DNA from: CAKAHY01 sp041848045
Lineage (GTDB): Bacteria; Bacillota; Clostridia; Lachnospirales; Lachnospiraceae
Assembly (NCBI GenBank): GCA_041848045.1
Contig: JBGZHY010000034.1
Span: 1 to 24,229, forward strand
Direction: 5' to 3'
Length of the DNA: 24,229 bases
Shown piece after piece: positions 15,796-21,116 of this stretch. A program made the position numbers and the translations under genes. The number at the start of each line of letters is the position of its first letter. Within the stretch, counting starts at the first letter, position 1. The notes below the pieces were generated by a model. The model was not told where the DNA came from. It worked only from the letters and a program-made list of their open reading frames with translations, and made no database searches.

Positions 15796-16941
15796 CTAAG
15801 AAGAGGCGATTTCCTGCAGAGCCTTCAGGCAGTAGTCGATTTCCTCCATGGTGTTAAAATAAGAGAAAGAAAAGCGAATACCGCCCTCCGGAAAGCTGCC
15901 CAATACTTTATGAGCTCCGGGAGCGCAGTGCAGTCCCGTACGCGTTTGTATATTGTATTTATTTTCCAAATCAAAGGCAGCCAGAGCCAAATCCTTGCCG
16001 AATATGGTGACGGAAACAACGGCGGTTCGGTTTTCGGTGCCGGGAAGACCGATGATTTTCAGTCCATTGATTTTTTTAAGCCCCTCAATAAAGCGCTTGC
16101 ACAGTGCCATTTCATGGGCATGAATCTTATCTGTGCCTATGGAAGCAATGAAGTCAAGGGCATGGTTTAAACCCACGATGCCCGGCAAATTCAGAGTACC
16201 CGATTCAAATTTATCCGGCAAAAGCTCAGGAACCTCTTCGCTATCGGAAAAGCTGCCGGTTCCGCCGCTGATAAGGGGCGTAAGCTTTCCGGCAAAATCA
16301 TCTCTTAAAGCAAAGCCGCCGATGCCCTGGGGGCCCAAAAGCGCCTTGTGGCCGGTAAAGCACAGAGCGCTGATATGCATGCTTTGCATATCGATGTCCA
16401 AAACGCCGGCGGTTTGGGCAGCGTCCACAATAAACGCCAATCCCTTTTCTTTGCAGATTTTACCCAGGTCTTCTATGGGAAGGATACTGCCGCAGACGTT
16501 GGAGGCATGGGTACAAATCAGCGCCTTGGTGTTTTTTTGTATCAGCTCCTCCAGTTTATCAATACGCAGCTGTCCGAAAGCATCACAGGGGATTTTGGAG
16601 AAGCTGACGCCAAGTTTGCTCAACTGTTTTAAAGGGCGCATAATGGCGTTGTGCTCTACTTCACTGACCAGTACATGATCACCGGCTTTTAAAAAGCCCT
16701 TCATCACCATGTTCAAAGCCAAAGTGACATTGGCGGTAAAAATGATGTTTTTGCAGTCCGTACAGTGGAACAGCTTTGCCAGCTTACAGCGGCAGTCAAA
16801 AACAAGCTCTTCTACCTTAAAAGCGCTGGAATAGCTTCCGCGGTTAATATTGACGCTGTATTTTTCAATAAATTCGGCGATGGCATCGCCTAAGCCCACA
16901 GCTTTCGGGAAGCTGGTGCTGGCATTGTCAAAATAAATCAT
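15796..16941 (-). CDS. Class V PLP cysteine desulfurase / selenocysteine lyase-like enzyme
   Basis: It should release sulfur (or selenium) from cysteine (or selenocysteine) as an enzyme-bound persulfide. The 381-residue protein opens with YFDNASTSFPK, the standard NifS-family start. It has the PLP lysine K199 in TGHKALLGPQG, an AAQ motif (VDAAQTAGV) and the persulfide cysteine C339 in GLHCAPGAH. It resembles the short EF2568-like desulfurase family found beside YedE/YedF genes in selenium-using Firmicutes, rather than housekeeping IscS. GGAGGAG precedes its ATG. It reads away from the yedE-like arm and towards the Rrf2 gene. Whether the physiological substrate is sulfur or selenium cannot be seen. 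Confidence 0.87.
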   Translation of the reverse strand: MIYFDNASTSFPKAVGLGDAIAEFIEKYSVNINRGSYSSAFKVEELVFDCRCKLAKLFHCTDCKNIIFTANVTLALNMVMKGFLKAGDHVLVSEVEHNAIMRPLKQLSKLGVSFSKIPCDAFGQLRIDKLEELIQKNTKALICTHASNVCGSILPIEDLGKICKEKGLAFIVDAAQTAGVLDIDMQSMHISALCFTGHKALLGPQGIGGFALRDDFAGKLTPLISGGTGSFSDSEEVPELLPDKFESGTLNLPGIVGLNHALDFIASIGTDKIHAHEMALCKRFIEGLKKINGLKIIGLPGTENRTAVVSVTIFGKDLALAAFDLENKYNIQTRTGLHCAPGAHKVLGSFPEGGIRFSFSYFNTMEEIDYCLKALQEIASS

Positions 16942-16976
16942 GACTCCTCCTCGTCTGCTTGATATTTACTTCATAT

Positions 16977-17005
16977 ATCATATAGCGCCGGAGGTGGAAA
17001 TTCAA
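16977..17005 (-). promoter_or_regulatory. Promoter of the desulfurase-like gene
   Basis: On the minus strand a TTGAAT -35 (17000-17005) and a TATGAT -10 (16977-16982) are 17 bases apart. The spacer is unusually G/C-rich (around CCTCCGGCGC) in otherwise A/T-rich DNA, so it could hold a regulator site. Confidence 0.65.
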
Positions 17006-17063
17006 TACAGATTCGAGAAAATTAAGCTTTGAGGTGAAATATATAGAAAAAATCAATAAAGAG

Positions 17064-17089
17064 ATATTATTTATAAAAATAAATAATAT
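17064..17089. repeat. Perfect 11-bp inverted repeat in the divergent selenium-module spacer
   Basis: ATATTATTTAT (17064-17074) and ATAAATAATAT (17079-17089) are exact reverse complements around AAAA. It sits just upstream of the -35 box of the transporter gene. It could be an operator, but pure A/T dyads also arise by chance. Confidence 0.45.
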
Positions 17090-17098
17090 ATAAAAATA

Positions 17099-17127
17099 TT
17101 GTTAAAAAAGTATTAAAATGCTATGAT
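17099..17127 (+). promoter_or_regulatory. Promoter of the yedE-like operon
   Basis: TTGTTA (17099-17104) and TATGAT (17122-17127) are separated by exactly 17 bases. The predicted start near 17134 leaves a leader of about 30 bases to ATG 17165. This argues against an upstream ATG at 17123, which would lie inside the -10 box. Confidence 0.7.
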
Positions 17128-17164
17128 TACAGTACATATATTTCACATAAGGGGGTATTTATAC

Positions 17165-18220
17165 ATGAAAAATGAAAAAATACTGTTGATTGGCTCGGGT
17201 CTGCTGATGGGGCTTATTGCCGCTTTGCTGGTGGTGTTCGGAAATCCTGTAAACATGGGATTTTGCCTGGCCTGCTTTATCCGGGATACGGTGGGAGCGC
17301 TGGGGCTGCATAGAGCAGAAGCGGTACAGTATGCAAGACCGGAGATTGTAGGTCTGATTCTGGGAGCCTGCATCCTGGCATTTGCCAATAAGGAGTTTTC
17401 ACCGAGAGGCGGATCCGCACCTTTGACACGTTTTGTTCTGGGATTTTTTGCCATGGTAGGCTGTCTGGTTTTTCTGGGCTGTCCTTTCCGTGTGGTTTTG
17501 CGGCTGGCAGGCGGTGATTTTAATGCTATTTTCGGCTTCCTCGGCTTTGCCTGCGGCATTGGTGTAGGTGTTGTATTTTTGAATAAGGGTTACAGTTTGA
17601 ACAGGACGTATAAGCAGACAAAGTTGGAGGGCTTGACCCTGCCGATTATTGCAGCTTCTATTTTGGCTATTCTGGTATTTGTGCCGAGTCTGCTTATCTT
17701 TACGGAAGCGGGCAAAGGACCGGGTGCGCTGCATGCGCCTTTACTGATTTCTCTGCTTGCCGGCCTTGCTGTGGGAGCCGTTGCGCAAAAAAGCAGAATG
17801 TGTATGGTAGGCGGAGTTCGGGATATTATCCTGTTTAAGGATTTTAAATTGATTTCCGGCTTTATCTCTATTTTTGTGGCTTGTCTGATTGTGAATTTGA
17901 TTGTCGGTAAGTTCAAGCCGGGCTTTGCGGAGCAGCCGGTGGCACATACGGATGCGGTATTCAATTTCCTCGGTATGTTGTTGGCGGGCTACGCCTGTAC
18001 TTTGCTGGGCGGTTGCCCGCTCAGACAGCTGATTATGGCGGGCGAGGGAAATATTGATTCTGCCATTGCGGTACTTGGTCTGGCCGTGGGTGCGGCATTC
18101 TGCCATAACTTTGGTTTGGCGGCGTCTCCTAAGGGAGTTCCGCTGAATGCCAAAATTGCCCTGGCCATCGGTTTTGTGGTGGTTACGGTGATTGCTTTAA
18201 TGAACACCAAAAAAGAGTAG
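17165..18220 (+). CDS. yedE: YedE-family putative selenium transporter
   Basis: This is a polytopic membrane protein of 351 residues with about nine to ten hydrophobic helices. It has two internally repeated YeeE/YedE half-domains, each ending in a Cys-containing motif: GCPFRVVLRLAGGD (C106) and GGCPLRQLIMAGEGN (C284). These cysteines mark thiosulfate/selenium-compound carriers of this superfamily. The long single-chain form next to a TusA-like protein and DUF3343 fits the subgroup proposed to move selenium. AAGGGGG (17149-17155) precedes ATG 17165 at nine bases. It is the first gene of a three-gene operon divergent from the desulfurase-like gene. Substrate assignment rests on family context, not on direct evidence. 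Confidence 0.87.
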   Translation: MKNEKILLIGSGLLMGLIAALLVVFGNPVNMGFCLACFIRDTVGALGLHRAEAVQYARPEIVGLILGACILAFANKEFSPRGGSAPLTRFVLGFFAMVGCLVFLGCPFRVVLRLAGGDFNAIFGFLGFACGIGVGVVFLNKGYSLNRTYKQTKLEGLTLPIIAASILAILVFVPSLLIFTEAGKGPGALHAPLLISLLAGLAVGAVAQKSRMCMVGGVRDIILFKDFKLISGFISIFVACLIVNLIVGKFKPGFAEQPVAHTDAVFNFLGMLLAGYACTLLGGCPLRQLIMAGEGNIDSAIAVLGLAVGAAFCHNFGLAASPKGVPLNAKIALAIGFVVVTVIALMNTKKE

Positions 18221-18240
18221 AGCGGAAAGGGGAATATGCT

Positions 18241-18444
18241 ATGATAGACGCAAGAGGATTGTCTTGTCCGGAACCGGTGGTACTGGTTAAGAAGGCTTTG
18301 GAAACGAAGCAGGCCCATTATGAAATATGGGTGGATACCGCCATTGCCATGGAAAATGTATCAAAGTTCGGACGCCTGAACGGATATGAAGTGAAGATTA
18401 CGGAGGAGTCGGGAGAATACAAATTGGTATTCGACAAGAAATAA
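18241..18444 (+). CDS. TusA/YedF-like sulfur (selenium) carrier protein, 67 aa
   Basis: This small TusA-fold protein carries the persulfide-accepting motif C9-P-E-P (ARGLSCPEPVV) near its N-terminus. TusA-like proteins accept sulfur from a desulfurase and hand it on; in YedE-linked loci they are thought to handle selenium. Typical YedF is about 200 residues with an extra C-terminal domain, and here only the TusA domain is present. AAAGGGGA (18226-18233) precedes the ATG. It follows the transporter by 20 bases and precedes the DUF3343 gene by one base, which implies tight co-translation. The partner desulfurase is plausibly the divergent enzyme at 15796-16941. Confidence 0.87.
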   Translation: MIDARGLSCPEPVVLVKKALETKQAHYEIWVDTAIAMENVSKFGRLNGYEVKITEESGEYKLVFDKK

Positions 18445-18445
18445 T

Positions 18446-18655
18446 ATGGTTTATATTGCAACTTTTTTTTCCCATTTCGGCGCCATTCGCTTTAAGAAAG
18501 AGATGGATGGGAAGGTAGAGAATATGGTGCTGATGCCGGTGCCCAGAAGCGTCAGTTCCTCCTGCGGGACCTGCGTCCGCTTTGAGTACGGGGGAGCTTT
18601 TGACGTGGATGTGAGCGGAATGGAGGAGTTGGACAAAATCATAGAATGGAAATAA
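18446..18655 (+). CDS. DUF3343 family small protein
   Basis: This 69-residue protein has the DUF3343 pattern: an N-terminal beta strand (MVYIATFFSHFGAIRF), then LMPVPRSVSSSCGTCVRF with the paired cysteines C40 and C43, and a short C-terminal helix. DUF3343 proteins are putative Se/S carriers found with YedE, YedF and selenium-type desulfurases in anaerobic Firmicutes. The CGTC pair could hold a chalcogen or metal; this is inference. It starts one base after the TusA-like stop without its own clear ribosome binding site. It is the last gene before a strong terminator, so the operon is yedE-tusA-DUF3343. Confidence 0.85.
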   Translation: MVYIATFFSHFGAIRFKKEMDGKVENMVLMPVPRSVSSSCGTCVRFEYGGAFDVDVSGMEELDKIIEWK

Positions 18656-18666
18656 GGCGTATAAGT

Positions 18667-18701
18667 AAAAAAGACCGTGGCTGAGGCTTACGGTCTTTTT
18701 T
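18667..18701. terminator. Bidirectional terminator between DUF3343 and hxlR-like genes
   Basis: AAAAAAGACCGT (18667-18678) pairs with ACGGTCTTTTTT (18690-18701) as a 12-bp stem with A-run and T-run flanks. It can stop both converging genes. The stop codon of the HxlR-like gene lies within it (18688-18690). Confidence 0.88.
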
Positions 18702-19029
18702 GCATATACGCAATGTATTTCTTTCCGAAATCGTCTATCCGGTTCAAGACCAAAGTAAATTCCTTTCCGATTTCGCTCAATTCATATTCGACTCTCGGCG
18801 GTACCTGGGGGTACACATGTCGTATAATCAAGCCATCCTTTTCAAGCTGGCGCAGTTGCTTTGCCAGGCTTGCCTGAGAAATCCCTTCCAACTTGCGGTG
18901 TAGTTCGCCAAAGCGTATGCTGCCCTTTTCTATGTAATGCAGCAATAGGATGCTCCACTTTCCGGATAAAACGCTTTGCACAGCCGCAAAGGGACATTGT
19001 ATCGTTTTCGGATTTGTAGAAGTGTGCAT
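18688..19029 (-). CDS. HxlR family winged-helix regulator
   Basis: This is a MarR-like DNA-binding regulator of 113 residues, often redox- or quinone-sensing. The HxlR signature is present: an N-terminal CPF (C12), LSGKWSILLLHYI, FGELHRKLEGISQASLAKQLRQLEKDGL and the wing segment YPQVPPRVEYELSEIG. C12 is at the position used for thiol sensing in YodB/QorR-type members. GGAGGG precedes the ATG on the minus strand. It is divergent from an NADPH-dependent FMN reductase gene, the common arrangement where the regulator represses its neighbour and itself. The inducer is unknown. Confidence 0.9.
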   Translation of the reverse strand: MHTSTNPKTIQCPFAAVQSVLSGKWSILLLHYIEKGSIRFGELHRKLEGISQASLAKQLRQLEKDGLIIRHVYPQVPPRVEYELSEIGKEFTLVLNRIDDFGKKYIAYMQKRP

Positions 19030-19074
19030 TTACCCTCCTTCTTTCTTATAAAACCGTAATACTCTAAAAAAGTA

Positions 19075-19135
19075 TAGTATATATACTAAAAAATAGTTCT
19101 TGTATTTATTTTTATATCATATAAAATGATATCAT
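19075..19135. promoter_or_regulatory. Palindromic operators in the hxlR / FMN reductase spacer
   Basis: Two dyads are seen: TAGTATATATACTA (19075-19088, perfect 14-base palindrome), and ATATCAT-n5-ATGATAT (19114-19132) overlapping ATGATATCAT (19126-19135). The first overlaps a possible -10 of the regulator gene, the second lies upstream of the reductase. TATAAA at 19120-19125 is a possible -10 for the reductase. Confidence 0.5.
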
Positions 19136-19176
19136 AAGTAAAAACAATAGTAAAGCATAAGAATGGAGAAAAAGAA

Positions 19177-19716
19177 ATGAAGAATATATTATTTATCTCG
19201 GGCTCTTTGCGTGAGGGCTCCTTCAATACACAAATGGCAAAAAGGGCGGAGCGCATATTAAAGGATAGGGCTTCGGTAAGTTATTTGGATTATAAAGATA
19301 TTCCGCTGATGAATCAGGATGCGGAAACGCCGGTTCCCGCGGCGGTGCAGGCGGCAAGGGCTGCAGTGATGTCGGCGGATGCCATATGGATTTTTTCGCC
19401 GGTATATAATTTTGCGATACCGGGAACCGTCAAGAACTTATTGGATTGGTTGAGCAGAGCCTTGGATTTATCCGATACGAGGGGACCTTCCGCCTTGCAG
19501 GATAAGGTGATCACGGTGTCTTCGGTGGCAAATGCGGGACAGGATAATTTGTTTCAGGCGTATCAGTCGCTGCTGCCTTTTATTCGTACAAGGGTCATCG
19601 GCGAGTTTACGGCGGCAAAGATTAACCCGGAGGCTTGGGCTACGGGGGAGCTGTATCTGCCGGAGGATATTGTGGAGGCTTTGGAGAAGCAGGCCGATGC
19701 GCTGTTAAAGGCTTAA
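19177..19716 (+). CDS. NADPH-dependent FMN reductase family protein
   Basis: This is a flavodoxin-fold flavoprotein of 179 residues that reduces quinones, azo compounds or metal ions with NAD(P)H. The phosphate-binding loop GSLREGSFN is at residues 9-17, and the family motif SPVYNFAIPGTVKNLLDW binds the flavin. No signal peptide is visible, so it acts in the cytosol. GGAGAAAAAG precedes ATG 19177 at reasonable spacing. It is divergent from an HxlR regulator, which suggests induction by electrophile or quinone stress. Its actual substrate is not readable. A strong terminator follows. Confidence 0.9.
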   Translation: MKNILFISGSLREGSFNTQMAKRAERILKDRASVSYLDYKDIPLMNQDAETPVPAAVQAARAAVMSADAIWIFSPVYNFAIPGTVKNLLDWLSRALDLSDTRGPSALQDKVITVSSVANAGQDNLFQAYQSLLPFIRTRVIGEFTAAKINPEAWATGELYLPEDIVEALEKQADALLKA

Positions 19717-19737
19717 GAAGAGGAGAAAAAAGACAAA

Positions 19738-19779
19738 CAAAAGCACGTAGAGCAGGAGATTCCCGCTTACGTGCTTTTG
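19738..19779. terminator. Intrinsic terminator after the FMN reductase gene
   Basis: A perfect 12-bp stem, CAAAAGCACGTA (19738-19749) with TACGTGCTTTTG (19768-19779), has an 18-base loop that can pair further. The A-run and T-run make it potentially bidirectional. Confidence 0.85.
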
Positions 19780-19794
19780 CTTGTGTCACAGACA

Positions 19795-19955
19795 AAAATA
19801 AACCACCTGCTATGCAGGTGGGGGAAGAGCTTTAGATATAAGAAAACTCCAGTGTATAATAAATGTAGGTCTGCAAACCACAAATAAAAACACGGGAGGT
19901 GTGCCCTATGAGCACAGAAACTAGTTTAGCCCACACGAAATGGAATGTAAAGTAG
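19795..19955 (+). mobile_element. Left-end remnant of an IS200/IS605-family element
   Basis: A perfect hairpin CCACCTGC-tat-GCAGGTGG (19803-19821) of the kind found just inside IS200-type left ends is followed by about 85 bases of leader. A GGGAGGTG ribosome binding site (19894-19901) and a truncated tnpA start at 19908 come next. No right end or rest of tnpA is present. The outer left boundary is estimated, since IS200 elements have no terminal inverted repeats or target duplications. Confidence 0.65.
19908..19955 (+). pseudogene. tnpA (IS200-like HUH transposase) N-terminal fragment
   Basis: Fifteen codons read MSTETSLAHTKWNVK and then stop. Intact IS200-family TnpA proteins begin with a very similar ...SLAHTKWNCKYHIVF... 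stretch. The match ends exactly at a short sequence shared with the CRISPR-like repeat to the right, and nothing after the stop codon continues the transposase. The HUH motif and catalytic tyrosine are lost, so it is non-functional. Confidence 0.65.
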
Positions 19956-20080
19956 GCTTGCCTTGATCTTGCGCTGGGACAAGGGAAGATTGAATTGATA
20001 CCAGAATGGAATGTAAAGTGTAGTCGGTGCCCTCCATAGCCATGACGGCGCGCATTGAATTGATACCGGAATATAATTTC
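19939..20080. CRISPR. Decayed CRISPR array (three repeat copies, two spacers)
   Basis: The central copy (19989-20019) reads ATTGAATTGATACC then AGAATGGAATGTAAAGT. The right copy (20054-20080) repeats ATTGAATTGATACC exactly, then degenerates. The left copy (19939-19953) keeps only AATGGAATGTAAAGT. The repeat period is 66 and 65 bases, leaving spacers at 19954-19988 (35 bases) and 20020-20053 (34 bases) that are unrelated to each other and more G/C-rich than the flanks. Clostridial type I-B repeats often end in GGAATGTAAA(T), which matches. A degenerate last repeat is typical of the leader-distal end. No cas genes are in the window. Confidence 0.6.
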
Positions 20081-20245
20081 GCATGATAGTGAAACTCCAT
20101 TGATTCCTTTCAAGTGAGTGACTTGAGTTATTAAAATCCATTGGAGAAAATTAGACTGATTAGATTTGGAATTTTCCGATTTTTCCGAATCCAACCCTAA
20201 TCTATATAAGAGGATAATGAGGCATGATAATTTAGCAAAACAGAT
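20081..20245. other. Gene-free stretch with hairpins downstream of the CRISPR-like repeats
   Basis: No gene is supported here. Hairpins seen are TCAAGT-gagtg-ACTTGA (20110-20126), framed by CTCCA (20095-20099) and TGGAG (20142-20146), and GATTTGGAA/TTCCGAATC (20163-20171 with 20183-20191). The second is enclosed by GATTAG (20158-20163) and CTAATC (20197-20202). The first may be a remnant of a mobile-element end. A very weak fourth repeat copy might begin near 20122. Confidence 0.4.
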
Positions 20246-20273
20246 TTGAAATTCGGCAATAATTTGCTATACT
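20246..20273 (+). promoter_or_regulatory. Promoter of the HAD phosphatase gene
   Basis: TTGAAA (20246-20251) and TATACT (20268-20273) are separated by 16 bases. The start would be near 20280, leaving a short leader with a GAGGAGGGG ribosome binding site before ATG 20308. It marks the beginning of the phosphatase-peptidase-methyltransferase group. Confidence 0.75.
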
Positions 20274-20307
20274 GAAAGTAACATTTACCGCGAGGAAGAG
20301 GAGGGGT

Positions 20308-21093
20308 ATGCAAAAACTCATTAGCTTCGATTTGGACATGACGTTGTTGAATCATCGGGACTACAAAATACCGGCATCCGCTCTGCTTGCCATAGAGAAA
20401 TTGCGAAAAAAGGGACATAAGATCGTGTTGGCTACCGGCAGGGATATGGACTCCGTCCACAGCCGCCCTTTTCGGGATATGCTTGCCGTGGATGCAGGCA
20501 TAGAATTAAACGGAACCAAGGTAAGGGCCGAAGATAAGCTTTTACATTCTTATGTTATGCCGAGAAGACTTTTGGAGGAGCTCTTGGATTTTGCACGCCG
20601 GAAAGGTTACAGTATCGGTTTAAGCTTTGAAGAGTATGATTACTACACCCATCCGGAGCAGGTGGATGCTTTGGATTTGAAGCGTTGGGGCGAAACCTTT
20701 CGGCGGTATAAAGATGCCGATTTGTTGAAAGAGATGGAGGTCAGAACCTTGGCCTATGTAGGTGAAAAGGAAGGGGCTCTGGACATAGAGGCTCATTTTC
20801 CGAATTTGAAGCTGCCCTTGTTTGCAGGGCTCTTGGGGGCGGATATTATCGAAAAGCAGCAGAGTAAGGCGAGAGGATTGGAAATCTTGTGTGCCCATTA
20901 CGGCATAGACCGAAAGGATACCGTGGCGTTTGGGGACTCTATGAATGATTATGAAATTGTACAGGCTGCCGGTATCGGCGTGGCTATGGGAAATGCCGTG
21001 CAGCGTCTGAAGGAGGTGGCAGATTATGTGACGGCCGACATTGATCAAGAGGGGATATACAAAGCATGTGTACACTTGGGCTTAATCGACTAG
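20308..21093 (+). CDS. HAD-IIB (Cof-type) phosphatase
   Basis: This is a cytosolic haloacid dehalogenase hydrolase, 261 residues, acting on phosphorylated sugars, nucleotides or cofactors. Motif I is FDLDMTLL, with nucleophile D8 and acid/base D10; motif II is ATGRD; motif IV is GDSMND. The C2B cap domain lies between about residues 85 and 195. The Met in place of the usual Gly after D10 (DxDMT) is a common variant. The C-terminal GVAMGNAVQRLKEVADYVT is standard for Cof proteins. The substrate cannot be inferred. The peptidase gene follows after 23 bases. Confidence 0.9.
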   Translation: MQKLISFDLDMTLLNHRDYKIPASALLAIEKLRKKGHKIVLATGRDMDSVHSRPFRDMLAVDAGIELNGTKVRAEDKLLHSYVMPRRLLEELLDFARRKGYSIGLSFEEYDYYTHPEQVDALDLKRWGETFRRYKDADLLKEMEVRTLAYVGEKEGALDIEAHFPNLKLPLFAGLLGADIIEKQQSKARGLEILCAHYGIDRKDTVAFGDSMNDYEIVQAAGIGVAMGNAVQRLKEVADYVTADIDQEGIYKACVHLGLID

Positions 21094-21116
21094 ATTGAGA
21101 AAGGAGAGGGTCTTTA

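Noticed and set aside
17123..17164. Upstream ATG adding 14 residues to the YedE-like protein
   Set aside because: It lies inside the predicted -10 box, and the strong ribosome binding site serves ATG 17165.
20122..20150. Fourth CRISPR repeat copy
   Set aside because: Only scattered matches (TTGA, TTGGA, AAAA) at an offset of 68 bases; too weak to count.
19832..20194. Minus-strand 120-codon open frame across the CRISPR/IS200 relic
   Set aside because: It runs through the repeats and spacers, has no domain and no ribosome binding site, and its repeated residues simply reflect the DNA repeats.
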